Shown piece after piece: positions 7,667 to 15,452 of a stretch of DNA of 43,274 bases. The stretch spans positions 227,526 through 270,799 of the forward strand of contig NZ_PKUB01000041.1 in the NCBI RefSeq assembly GCF_002868845.1, given 5' to 3'. The notes beneath the pieces are model-generated. The model was not told the origin of the DNA and did no database searches. It was given only the letters and a program-made list of their open reading frames with translations. The stretch comes from Desulfuromonas sp. (GTDB lineage: Bacteria; Desulfobacterota; Desulfuromonadia; Desulfuromonadales; BM501). A program made the translations under genes and the position numbers. Numbering within the stretch: position 1 is the first letter of the stretch; each line of letters starts with the position of its first letter.

Positions 7667-8437
7667 ATGATTCGTGAAATCGTTAAAATAGACGAAGAGA
7701 AATGCAACGGTTGCGGTGATTGCGTCCCCACATGTGCCGAGGGGGCGATTAAAATCGTCGACGGCAAGGCCAGGCTGATCGCGGACAACCTTTGCGACGG
7801 ACTCGGCGCCTGCCTGGGGCACTGCCCCATGGACGCAATCGTCATCGAGCGCCGGGATTCCGACGAGTTCGACGAGGAGGCCGTGGAGAAACACCTGCAC
7901 GCCGAAGGGAAGGCGGCCCCGGCCGCGCAGCCCGCTGCGGCAGGCGGGTGCCCCTCGGCCCGGGTCATGGATCTGGCGCGGCCGGCCGGCGGGGGCTGTC
8001 CGGGAAGCGCGGTGAGAAATTTCGCCCCGGTTCCCGAGTCGGGCGGCGACGGGGCGCCCGCGGTCCAGGCTTCGTCCGAACTGCGCCAGTGGCCGGTGCA
8101 GATGCACCTCGTGCCCCCTACGGCCCCATTCCTGCGAGGGGCCGACCTGGTCTTCGCCGCCGACTGCGTCCCTTTCGCCTATCCCGATTTTCACCGGGAC
8201 TTCCTGCGCGGCAAGGCCCTGTTGGTCGGGTGCCCCAAACTCGACGACGCCCAGGCCTACGCGGCCAAACTGACCGAGATGGTGCGGCTCAACGACATCC
8301 GCAGCATAACCGTACTGCACATGGAGGTTCCCTGTTGCTCCGGTCTCGTCGCCCTGGTGAAGCAGGCTCTCGCGGCCAGCGGCAAGGACGTTCCCCTGGA
8401 AACGGTTCGCATCGGCATCCAGGGAGACCGCAAGTAA
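7667..8437 (+). CDS. Two-cluster 4Fe-4S ferredoxin with a long C-terminal domain
   Basis: 256-residue electron-transfer protein. Residues 1-60 hold a bacterial ferredoxin fold: C13, C16, C19 and C23 form a classic motif, while the second motif is C43-x5-C49-x3-C53-P with leucine where the second cysteine is usually found. A proline/alanine/glycine-rich linker of about 55 residues, with two G-C-P motifs, leads to a C-terminal domain of about 130 residues. That domain includes the cysteines A-D-C-V-P, G-C-P-K and V-P-C-C-S-G. The start at 7667 has GGGAGGACAGAG upstream. The perfect FNR-type box suggests induction under low oxygen or nitrosative conditions. The redox partner is unknown. Confidence 0.9.
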   Translation: MIREIVKIDEEKCNGCGDCVPTCAEGAIKIVDGKARLIADNLCDGLGACLGHCPMDAIVIERRDSDEFDEEAVEKHLHAEGKAAPAAQPAAAGGCPSARVMDLARPAGGGCPGSAVRNFAPVPESGGDGAPAVQASSELRQWPVQMHLVPPTAPFLRGADLVFAADCVPFAYPDFHRDFLRGKALLVGCPKLDDAQAYAAKLTEMVRLNDIRSITVLHMEVPCCSGLVALVKQALAASGKDVPLETVRIGIQGDRK

Positions 8438-8474
8438 CTCCCTCTCTTATCGATAGAAGAATCGCAGGGCAATA

Positions 8475-8507
8475 AAAGGCCACCGCTCGAAAGCGGTGGC
8501 CTTTTTT
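8475..8507 (+). terminator. Strong terminator after the ferredoxin gene
   Basis: Thirteen-base stem AAAGGCCACCGCT / AGCGGTGGCCTTT with a four-base loop, followed by a T run. Confidence 0.93.
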
Positions 8508-8531
8508 AAGATGGATCACGGTTGCCGGGGA

Positions 8532-8759
8532 TCAGTGGCTGAGGGACCATTGTTCCCATTTGGCCAGATCCATCGGTTCGGGCAGAAATTGTCCCGTCCG
8601 CACCGGCGGCGATGCGAGGTGCTCAAAGGCATGCTCAGCGGCCTGCTCGGGGGTCGGATGACTCCCGAGGACCCGGTCGTGGAAGTAGAGTTCGTAACAG
8701 CCGCCGTGCTGGGGGGCAATGACGAATGTGCCCGCCGGTGAGCGGTAGCGGTAGAGCAT
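8532..8759 (-). CDS. Small conserved hypothetical protein
   Basis: 75-residue soluble protein of unknown function. The ATG at 8759 is preferred because AAAGGAG lies 9 bases upstream on this strand; the frame also stays open upstream to 8822, without a better start. The sequence begins M-L-Y-R-Y-R-S-P-A-G-T-F, contains Y-E-L-Y-F-H-D and ends D-L-A-K-W-E-Q-W-S-L-S-H. It could be a small beta-rich domain, but no family is recognised. It is convergent with the ferredoxin gene. Confidence 0.65.
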   Translation of the reverse strand: MLYRYRSPAGTFVIAPQHGGCYELYFHDRVLGSHPTPEQAAEHAFEHLASPPVRTGQFLPEPMDLAKWEQWSLSH

Positions 8760-9099
8760 CTCTCTGATCTCCTTTGGGGGGGGCATGCCTAGAGAGTTTG
8801 CCAAAGCCTTTTGGAATGTCAACCCATCACCGCGGCAATCTTACAAAGAGAGGCCTGTCCTTTTCGGTTTCGATCGTCTGAGGAAAATCGTGGCATGCTG
8901 ACCCCATTTGGGACAATTCGAAACAGGTTCGCCGGTGGGGAAGTTCCGCCCGGCGGGAAGGAGAAGGCCTGGAATGGCAGGCCCAGTGGAAAATTCAGGG
9001 CAAGTCCCAAAATTGGTCAGGCCTTTGCATAGTGTATACCTCAGGATCGCGCCCCTTTGGTTCGGTGCGAAAAGATCAGGTATGAAGAAGGAGTCAACC

Positions 9100-9279
9100 A
9101 TGGGAAAGAAAGTAACCAACCCCAAGAGACACATCGTTTCCTGCAGGGTCAATGAAGAGGAGATGGAACTCCTCATGGACCTGGCCAGAAAGAGCAATGT
9201 CAGCATTTCCACCCTGGTGCGCCGCAGCATTCTCGTCATTGAGGAGGCAACGTCCCGGCCCGCCAGGGCGCATGCCTGA
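9100..9279 (+). CDS. Small ribbon-helix-helix-type protein
   Basis: 59-residue protein with a CopG/RHH-like pattern: a basic strand (R-H-I-V-S-C-R-V-N) followed by two helices (E-E-M-E-L-L-M-D-L-A and S-I-S-T-L-V-R-R-S-I-L). The ATG at 9100 has AGAAGGAG six bases upstream; an earlier ATG at 9082 is in frame but poorly placed. Such proteins usually bind DNA as dimers and often repress their own promoter. No toxin partner lies beside it. Confidence 0.75.
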   Translation: MGKKVTNPKRHIVSCRVNEEEMELLMDLARKSNVSISTLVRRSILVIEEATSRPARAHA

Positions 9280-9361
9280 TAATTCCCCATGCCCTGGGCC
9301 GCCTCGCGGCCCAGGACCGGTATTCCATTGGTGAGCCGGTCGCACCTCGCACGGGGCGATG

Positions 9362-10366
9362 CTAAGGCCCCCCCATCTTCTCGCCTCCCGCCAGCGTCGC
9401 GACCATCTCGGCCAGCCCTGCGACGGCCCGGGCCATCTCCGGGTAGCAGAACTTGTCCGGGGTGTCGCTCGGGCGGTGGTAGTGGGGATAGCGGAAAGGG
9501 GCGGTATCGGTGACCATGATCGCCGGGTAGCCGGCTTGCCAGAAGGACCAGTGATCCGACCAGTCGACGCCGACCAACCAGGCCGGGGCGGTCAGGCCCT
9601 CTGCCGGAAAGTGGCTGGCGCTGCGGAAAGCACCCAGGGACTCGCCCAGCAGCTGCCGGGAGGCGAAGTTGCCGACGAAGGCGAGGAAGTTCCCCTTGCT
9701 CGGGTAGAAAAACCGCAAAGGGGTAAAGGGGAACTCCTGGCTGCCCGGCGCCTCGGTATAGAAGCCGATCGTCTCCAGGCAGATCATCGCGGCGATCTGC
9801 TCTCCTTCCTGGCGGCAGCGCCGGGCGTAGAGGCGGCTCCCCATGGAACCGGTCTTGAAGAAGGGCGGCTCCTCGTTGACGAAGGCCGCCAGACGCACGG
9901 TTCTCTCCGGGCGCCTCTGTGCAAGGAGTCGTGCCAATTCCAGCAGGGCCGCGACTCCCGAGGCGTTGTCGTTGGCCCCCGGCGAGCCGCCGACCGAATC
10001 GTAGTGCGCCCCCACCAGCACGACCTCCTCCGACCTGACTGACCCGGGGATCTCCCCCAACAGGTTCCGGGCCACCCGGTTGCCCACCTCGTAGCCCTGG
10101 ATCGAGAGGGCCAGGCCCGCCTTGGTCATTCCTTCCTCGATATAGCCCGCCGCTTTCTCCAGATGTTCAAAACGTCCCATGTGGCGTTCCCCGATCACCC
10201 CGGCCAGGAAGCTCACATGAGCTTCGAGGCTTTGCCGCAGGGGCGCCATGTCCTGCCCTGCGGCGGCCGGCAAGTCGCGCCTCGCCCGTCCCGCCCCGTA
10301 GCGCCTGGAGAAACAGGCCGCTCCCAGCAGCAACATCACGGCGATGCCGACGAATAGGATGATCAC
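9362..10366 (-). CDS. Membrane-anchored M28-family zinc peptidase
   Basis: 334-residue peptidase with one N-terminal transmembrane helix (V-I-I-L-F-V-G-I-A-V-M-L-L-L-G) and a catalytic domain that should face the periplasm. The M28 metal-site motifs are in order: G-A-H-Y-D-S near residue 135, G-A-N-D-N-A-S-G-V, F-V-N-E-E-P-P with the catalytic glutamate, and the last histidine in Y-P-H-Y-H-R-P-S-D-T. The family cleaves N-terminal amino acids or short peptides. The start is uncertain: GTG 10366 is chosen because GAGGGA precedes it and it begins at the membrane helix, but the frame is open to 10828. Confidence 0.88.
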   Translation of the reverse strand: MIILFVGIAVMLLLGAACFSRRYGAGRARRDLPAAAGQDMAPLRQSLEAHVSFLAGVIGERHMGRFEHLEKAAGYIEEGMTKAGLALSIQGYEVGNRVARNLLGEIPGSVRSEEVVLVGAHYDSVGGSPGANDNASGVAALLELARLLAQRRPERTVRLAAFVNEEPPFFKTGSMGSRLYARRCRQEGEQIAAMICLETIGFYTEAPGSQEFPFTPLRFFYPSKGNFLAFVGNFASRQLLGESLGAFRSASHFPAEGLTAPAWLVGVDWSDHWSFWQAGYPAIMVTDTAPFRYPHYHRPSDTPDKFCYPEMARAVAGLAEMVATLAGGEKMGGP

Positions 10367-10660
10367 GGGGTCCCTCGGTTTTGTGGGTTGCCCTTCTATT
10401 GTAGCCCGATGGGCCCGGCTGGCATTGGTTCTGAGATATATATTATCGAAGGGCAGGGGGCCGCGGTCGGTTCGAGAGAAGAGCGCCATTTTGTACCCGC
10501 GGTGCCGAGGCCCGAACTGCCTCCGGTCTTCCGGGGGGGGGACGGAGGGGCTACGGTTTAGGGATGCGAACCTGCATGGTGGTGTGCTAATCTTGCAGCC
10601 GGCAAGTCTTGCCCCTTGCACACCGAGGGGGCGATGACGACCTTTCGAGGGAATTCGCTC

Positions 10661-10881
10661 ATGCTCAAGAAAAAATACCTCCTCTGCCCCCAATGCGGGG
10701 CCCATCGATATTACCTCGACCAAAACGGCGCCGAACGTGTCTGTTTTCACGTGGACCATGACGGAGAGCCGTTCCCGACCGAGGAATCCGGGGCCGGTCT
10801 GAAGGGTCTCGATTTTCCACCATCTCATGCTGTGGCTGCGCCTGGTCCGGAAGGATCGGCAAACTGGTGAAATACCTGTAG
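10661..10881 (+). pseudogene. Small zinc-ribbon protein with a -1 frameshift
   Basis: The frame beginning ATG 10661 reads M-L-K-K-K-Y-L-L-C-P-Q-C-G, then V-C-F-H-V-D-H-D-G and G-L-D-F. After that it drifts into a composition with no family features and stops at 10870. If one T is restored to the T run at 10813-10816, the frame continues S-T-I-S-C-C-G-C-A-W-S-G and ends K-L-V-K-Y-L at TAG 10881. That supplies the second cysteine pair needed for a zinc ribbon and gives a 73-residue protein. The lesion is either a real mutation or a homopolymer sequencing error. A start at 10634 is also possible. Confidence 0.7.
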
Positions 10882-10929
10882 GGGCACCGGGCGGCTCCGC
10901 GCCGGCCCTGCCCGAAAGGAGGAGAAACC

Positions 10930-11502
10930 ATGACCGAAGACCTGTCCAAATTCTGGCTTTCCGCTGAAAAGGCCGTCCTGGTGGTGGTGGACGTTCAGGA
11001 GCGTCTCGTTCCCGCTATGGACGCCATCGTGTACGCCAGGGTGCGCAAGAGCATCGGCCTGCTCCTTCAGGGCGCCGAGATCCTCCAGGTGCCGGTGATC
11101 GCCACCGAGCAGTACCCCAGGGGGCTTGGGCACACGGTGCCGGAACTGGCCGCCGCCTGCAGGGACGGAGCTGTCGAAAAGGTCAGCTTCGGCTGTTGCG
11201 GTGACGGCGGATTCGTCGACCGCCTGGGGGCGCTGGACCGGCCCCAGGTGATCGTCACCGGGATGGAGGCCCACGTCTGCGTTTACCAGACGGTGCTCGG
11301 CCTGCTGGAGGGGGGCTACAATGTCCACCTTGTGCGCGACGCCATCTGCTCCCGAGGCAAGACCGACTTCCTGACCGGGGTGGAAAACGCGGCCCGCGCC
11401 GGGGCCACGGTCACCACTGCGGAGATGGCCCTGTTCCAGATGCTGCGCGCTGCCGGCACCCCCGAATTCAAAGCGGTCTCGGCCCTGATCAAGGAGATGT
11501 AG
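10930..11502 (+). CDS. Isochorismatase-family cysteine hydrolase
   Basis: 190-residue hydrolase of the isochorismatase-like fold. The presumed catalytic triad is visible: aspartate in V-V-D-V-Q-E-R (residue about 21), lysine in V-E-K-V-S-F and the nucleophilic cysteine in M-E-A-H-V-C-V-Y-Q-T. Members act on amides, nicotinamide or isochorismate; this short form, with H-V-C-V preceding a long C-terminal helix, is usually of unknown substrate. GAAAGGAGGAG precedes the ATG. The YkgJ-type gene follows after 10 bases, so the two are likely co-transcribed. Confidence 0.93.
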   Translation: MTEDLSKFWLSAEKAVLVVVDVQERLVPAMDAIVYARVRKSIGLLLQGAEILQVPVIATEQYPRGLGHTVPELAAACRDGAVEKVSFGCCGDGGFVDRLGALDRPQVIVTGMEAHVCVYQTVLGLLEGGYNVHLVRDAICSRGKTDFLTGVENAARAGATVTTAEMALFQMLRAAGTPEFKAVSALIKEM

Positions 11503-11512
11503 GTTTCGCTCC

Positions 11513-12235
11513 ATGTGGCAGGGACTGAAGGACATGGTCCTCCGGCAGAGGACCCATTTCGACGCCGTCTGCAGCGAGAAGGTGGAGGCCTACCGGGAAG
11601 AGGGGGGCCACATCTACTGCCGCAAGGGGTGCGGCAACTGCTGCACCCTTGCGGTCAACACCGTCTTCACCGAGGCCCTCCTCCTCGCCGAGGCTCTCTC
11701 CCCAGGGCAGGTCGAAGCGGTCGCCCTGCGCTCCTGCCGGACCCGGGAGCTCGTGGCCCGATCCCCCGACTTGAAAACCTTTCTGCGCCTGCACCGCAGG
11801 GACCTCGGCGTTTGCCCCTTTCTCGACGGGGCCGGTTCCTGCGGCGTCTACGGGCACAGGCCCCTGTCCTGCCGTTCCCTGCTGGCCACCCGGCCTGGCG
11901 ACTGGTGCGGTGTCGATTTCGGCGACCTTCCCGAGATCGAGAGACAGGTTTTTATGAGCGGACTCGACCGGAGGGCCGTGGCCTTCCCGACCCATTACCT
12001 CGCCTCCACTCAGGAACTGGCGCGGCAGCTGGAGGAGGAGTCGGCCGCCCTGATGGGGCAGAGGTTCGGGGTTGCCGTCACCGGCAATCTGCCCTACCTG
12101 GTGGCCCTGGAGAGAGAGCATCGCCTGAGCGAAGTCGTTCTGGAAGGGTACGAGGCGACCGTTGAATTTCTCGAGGACAGAGGGCTGAATCTCCCCTACC
12201 TGATTCACCTCGCCGGAGTTCATCCTGATCGATAG
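11513..12235 (+). CDS. YkgJ-type cysteine-cluster protein (putative Zn/Fe chelating)
   Basis: 240-residue protein of the YkgJ/CxxCxxCC family. The cluster Y-C-R-K-G-C-G-N-C-C near residue 35 is the family signature. Further cysteines occur in V-C-P-F-L, S-C-G-V-Y-G-H-R-P-L-S-C-R and W-C-G-V-D. The family is predicted to bind a metal, but no enzymatic role is established. The start at 11513 lies 10 bases after the isochorismatase stop, with GTAGG upstream. It is cytoplasmic and has no signal peptide. Confidence 0.9.
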   Translation: MWQGLKDMVLRQRTHFDAVCSEKVEAYREEGGHIYCRKGCGNCCTLAVNTVFTEALLLAEALSPGQVEAVALRSCRTRELVARSPDLKTFLRLHRRDLGVCPFLDGAGSCGVYGHRPLSCRSLLATRPGDWCGVDFGDLPEIERQVFMSGLDRRAVAFPTHYLASTQELARQLEEESAALMGQRFGVAVTGNLPYLVALEREHRLSEVVLEGYEATVEFLEDRGLNLPYLIHLAGVHPDR

Positions 12236-12257
12236 ACGCAGCAAAGGGGGAAACCCC

Positions 12258-12487
12258 ATGCGCATCCGAACCGGATCTCATCGCATTGTCGGGCGGCTTG
12301 AACGGGGGGACGATCTGCTGGAGGCCCTGACCGCCGTCGCCCGGGAGGATGGCATTCGGGCCTGAATCGAGCCGGGTCGGTAAGACCGTGTTCGCCTGCG
12401 AGTATGTGTTCGCTCTCTTCAAGGGGGGAACTCCACAGGGGGGTCGACGAGACCACCGGGCTGCCCCTGTGGCAGGGTGAGGGCTGA
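12258..12487 (+). pseudogene. Remnant of a PPC/DUF296 domain protein
   Basis: The ATG at 12258 opens a 35-codon frame with the typical start of a PPC (DUF296) protein: I-V-G-R-L-E-R-G-D-D-L-L-E-A-L-T, then G-I-R-A and a stop. About 25 bases later the family's C-terminal part appears: V-F-A-C-E-Y-V at about 12390. A second frame then reads V-D-E-T-T-G-L-P-L-W and ends at TGA 12487. The middle of the domain, about 80 residues by comparison with remembered family members, is missing. It therefore has a large internal deletion and at least one frame change. PPC proteins are trimeric and of poorly known function. Confidence 0.75.
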
Positions 12488-12530
12488 AAGGGAGGGGGGC
12501 ATGGTCGCTTCCGGGCGAGGAGGAGGCATT

Positions 12531-14099
12531 ATGCATATCGGCTTTTGGCTGGTCTGGGTTGTGGCGGCTGCTTTTATGGGCGGTTGCGCGACCAACCCCG
12601 TGACCGGGAAGCGAGAACTTTCCCTTGTCTCGGAGGTTTGGGAACTTCAGGTCGGGGCGGAACAGTACGGTCCGGCCCGGCAGATGCAGGGCGGCGATTT
12701 CGTCCTCGACCCTGAACTCGGCGACTACGTCGTCGGCGTAGGGCGGCGTCTCGCGGCGGTCAGCGACAGAGGCCTTCCCTACGAGTTCGTGGTGATCAAC
12801 GACTCCACCCCCAACGCCTGGGCCCTGCCCGGCGGGAAGATCGCCATCAATCGCGGCCTTCTCTCCGAGTTGAACAGCGAAGCGGAGCTTGCCGCGGTCC
12901 TCGGGCACGAGATCGTCCATTCCGCCGCCCGCCACGGCGCCAAGGGGATGCAGCGTGGCCTGCTGATGCAGGGAGCGGTGCTCGCTGCGGGCCTGGCCCT
13001 CGAAGGAGAGGGCTATGCCGCCCTCGCCGTCGGGGGCGCGCAACTGGCGGCCGGCCTTCTCGGACAGAGGTACAGTCGCGAGGACGAACTCGAGGCCGAC
13101 CTGTACGGGATGGAATACCTGGCCCGGGCCAACTACGATCCCCGGGCCGCGGTCACCCTGCAGGAATATTTCGCGAGCCTTGCCGACGGGCGGGAATCGA
13201 ACTGGCTGGAGGGACTCTTCTCCAGTCATCCTCCTTCGGCCGAACGGGTGGCGGCCAACGAGGCGACCGCCCGTAGGCTTCCACCCGGCGGAGAAACCGC
13301 CGAAGAGCGGTATCGCAGGAAGATTGCCCGGATTCTTGAGACCCGGGAAGCCTACGGGGCCTACGACGAAGGTCGCAAGGCCCTCGCCGAAGGCGACCTG
13401 GACGGGGCTCTGGCCCTGGCTGAAAAGGCACTGGCCGCCGAGCCCGGCGAAGCCCTGTTTCACGGCCTGAGGGGGGATGTCCGTCTTCGGCAAAGTCGCT
13501 ACAGGGACGCCTTGATCAATTACGACAGGGCCCTGTCGCGCAACGACGGGTTCTTCGACTTCTACCTCCAGCGGGGCACGGTTCGGCGGGAACTGGGCGA
13601 CAGGGACGGGGCGGCCGCCGACTTGAAGGCCAGCGTCGCGCTCCTGCCAACCGCCCCCGGCCTGAACGCCCTCGGGGATCTCGCCCTTCAGGGCGGTGAC
13701 GTCGAGGGGGCGAGGGTTTTTTTCGCCCAGGCGGCCGGGTCCCCTTCCGAAGCTGGCAGGCGCGCCGCCCTATCCCTCGCCCGTCTTGACCTGCCTCACC
13801 ATCCCGAACGGTTCCTGACAGTCCGGACCGCGCTCGACAGGGACGGTTACCTCGTCATGGATGTGGTCAACGGCAGCCCCCTCGCCGTGGACCGGGTTGC
13901 GGTGAAGGTTTCCTATGGTGATTCTGGCGAAGGCTGGCGGCAGGTCACGATGGTTCTGCCCGGAGGGATCGTTCCTGGGGGACAGGCCCTTTTGAAAACC
14001 CGCATCAGGCCCCCCATCGATAGGGAGAGTGGCGTCGGAAAGGCCCTTCAGGGAGTTCGTGCCAGGGTCGTTGAGGCCTATCCCGCCGACGAGGGGTGA
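12531..14099 (+). CDS. M48 metallopeptidase lipoprotein with TPR domain (BepA/LoiP-like)
   Basis: 522-residue secreted lipoprotein protease. The ATG at 12531 follows GGAGGAGG and starts a signal peptide ending in the lipobox M-G-G-C. The M48 zinc site H-E-I-V-H lies in L-G-H-E-I-V-H-S-A-A-R-H-G at about 12901-12940, and the third ligand is the glutamate of E-D-E-L-E-A-D. A TPR-like region follows (A-L-A-L-A-E-K-A-L, then L-I-N-Y-D-R-A-L). A last domain of about 100 residues is beta-rich. The architecture resembles BepA/YfgC, which degrades stalled outer-membrane proteins; that role here is inference. Confidence 0.93.
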   Translation: MHIGFWLVWVVAAAFMGGCATNPVTGKRELSLVSEVWELQVGAEQYGPARQMQGGDFVLDPELGDYVVGVGRRLAAVSDRGLPYEFVVINDSTPNAWALPGGKIAINRGLLSELNSEAELAAVLGHEIVHSAARHGAKGMQRGLLMQGAVLAAGLALEGEGYAALAVGGAQLAAGLLGQRYSREDELEADLYGMEYLARANYDPRAAVTLQEYFASLADGRESNWLEGLFSSHPPSAERVAANEATARRLPPGGETAEERYRRKIARILETREAYGAYDEGRKALAEGDLDGALALAEKALAAEPGEALFHGLRGDVRLRQSRYRDALINYDRALSRNDGFFDFYLQRGTVRRELGDRDGAAADLKASVALLPTAPGLNALGDLALQGGDVEGARVFFAQAAGSPSEAGRRAALSLARLDLPHHPERFLTVRTALDRDGYLVMDVVNGSPLAVDRVAVKVSYGDSGEGWRQVTMVLPGGIVPGGQALLKTRIRPPIDRESGVGKALQGVRARVVEAYPADEG

Positions 14100-14133
14100 G
14101 GGGACGTTCCGGCAGGTTTTTATAGGGAAAAGG

Positions 14134-14424
14134 ATGGCTGTTTTGAACACGAAATACCACGACATCTACCGGGCCACCATTGAAAAATGGGGAGCGGAGG
14201 CCCAGTACGACCAGGCGGTTGAGGAATGCGCTGAACTGATCGCGGTGCTGAAGCACTTTCGTCGAAACAAGGTGGGGAGTGACGCGGTCATTGACGAGTT
14301 GGCTGACGTGACCCTGATGATCGGGCAACTCAGTTACATGCTCGGGGAGGAGAAAGTCGAGCAGGCCATAAAGTCCAAACTCGACAAACTCAGGGGGCTG
14401 CTCGAAACCCCCGAGGGGCGATAG
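14134..14424 (+). CDS. MazG-like all-alpha NTP pyrophosphohydrolase
   Basis: 96-residue helical protein. The Mg-binding pattern of the superfamily is visible: E-E-C-A-E-L in helix 2 and D-E-L-A-D-V in helix 3. These enzymes hydrolyse nucleoside triphosphates to monophosphates and pyrophosphate, often for nucleotide-pool cleaning. The ATG at 14134 has GGGAAAAGG immediately upstream. It is a single-domain form, much shorter than E. coli MazG, and the substrate cannot be told. Confidence 0.82.
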   Translation: MAVLNTKYHDIYRATIEKWGAEAQYDQAVEECAELIAVLKHFRRNKVGSDAVIDELADVTLMIGQLSYMLGEEKVEQAIKSKLDKLRGLLETPEGR

Positions 14425-14493
14425 TGTCCAGCTGGGTTGGTCGTGGCAATTGATTCTGAGGTGTTTTGGTTGTTGTCAAGCCGCGCCGACGCC

Positions 14494-14513
14494 GGCCAAG
14501 CCTGAGCTTGGCC
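14494..14513. terminator. Hairpin between convergent genes
   Basis: Perfect inverted repeat GGCCAAGC-CTGA-GCTTGGCC in the gap between the MazG-like gene and the PilZ gene. Position suggests a shared terminator, but neither side has a strong T run, so the assignment is weak. Confidence 0.4.
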
Positions 14514-14568
14514 GTGAAGGCGGAACGCAGATATCAATCAAAAGAGCCAGGAACGGCTGCACGGGACA

Positions 14569-15327
14569 CTAAGGGAGGTGGTAGTAGGACTGGCCCCGGA
14601 ATGGTTTGGCTACAACCTCCTGGCCCTGATCGCGGAAGTGATTGCGGATAAAGTTGTCGATGCGGGCCTGGTCCGCATCGAGAATGCGGATGAAGCGCAG
14701 GGCCGCCGTCTGTTTCCCCCCCGGGGCGGGGTCCATGGCGCGAACCACTTCGGCCAGGGCGGCGATGGGCGGTTCCTCACTGGAGAGGCCGAGGCAGAGC
14801 AGGGTCAGGTCGTTGGGGGCGATCGGCATCGGAAGGTCCATGCGCACCCCCCCGGCGCTGAGGTTGACCAGGGTGGGTCGCAGGTCCGGTGCGGAGCCGT
14901 CTGCCAGGCTCGTCAGGCGGCCCTGAAAGGCCTCCCACTTTTCCTGAAACACGGTAAGGGGCCAGCCCTTCCTGAGGATGGCGAGTCCCACCGTGAGATC
15001 GGCGCGGGGATACTCGCGCTTCTGAAAGAGTTCCAGGTTCTGGTGGGGGGCGATGCGGATTTGTCCGTTGTCCTCCGATCCCAGATAGCGGCCGGTGACC
15101 CGGAGGCCGAGGCCGAAGGTCTCGGAACAGAGTTCCAGATCCTGCCCGGGCAGGCAGGGCGGGGAGGCGTCGGAGCCGCGGGGGTAGGGCAGGGCGAGGA
15201 CGAAACAGTCGGACCGGAGTTCGACCAGGTGGGCCGTGAACGCCTCGAGCCCCTCGGGAACGGGCTCGGGCGTGAGGGTTCTCAGGTAAACGGTTTGGTT
15301 CGGTTTGAAATACTTGGAAAATTGCAT
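14569..15327 (-). CDS. PilZ-domain protein (predicted c-di-GMP effector)
   Basis: 252-residue cytoplasmic protein. The N-terminal half (about residues 1-100) resembles a YcgR-like beta domain. The C-terminal PilZ domain has the ligand motif R-E-Y-P-R (residues about 105-109) and the N-L-S-A-G-G-V-R loop, the two sequence marks of c-di-GMP binding. The start at 15327 gives M-Q-F-S-K-Y-F-K-P-N; the frame stays open further upstream, but that part overlaps the promoter region of the divergent kinase gene. The output partner is unknown. Confidence 0.85.
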   Translation of the reverse strand: MQFSKYFKPNQTVYLRTLTPEPVPEGLEAFTAHLVELRSDCFVLALPYPRGSDASPPCLPGQDLELCSETFGLGLRVTGRYLGSEDNGQIRIAPHQNLELFQKREYPRADLTVGLAILRKGWPLTVFQEKWEAFQGRLTSLADGSAPDLRPTLVNLSAGGVRMDLPMPIAPNDLTLLCLGLSSEEPPIAALAEVVRAMDPAPGGKQTAALRFIRILDADQARIDNFIRNHFRDQGQEVVAKPFRGQSYYHLP

Positions 15328-15452
15328 TGATGACCCCGGCCCGGTTACCCCTTTAATAGCATAAAAACCGCTGGCAGGGGAGTTTGAAATGCATTGGAGA
15401 GGGAAGGGCGGTGTGTTATAAGGGTTTGGTAAACCCGAAAAGAAAGGTTGGG

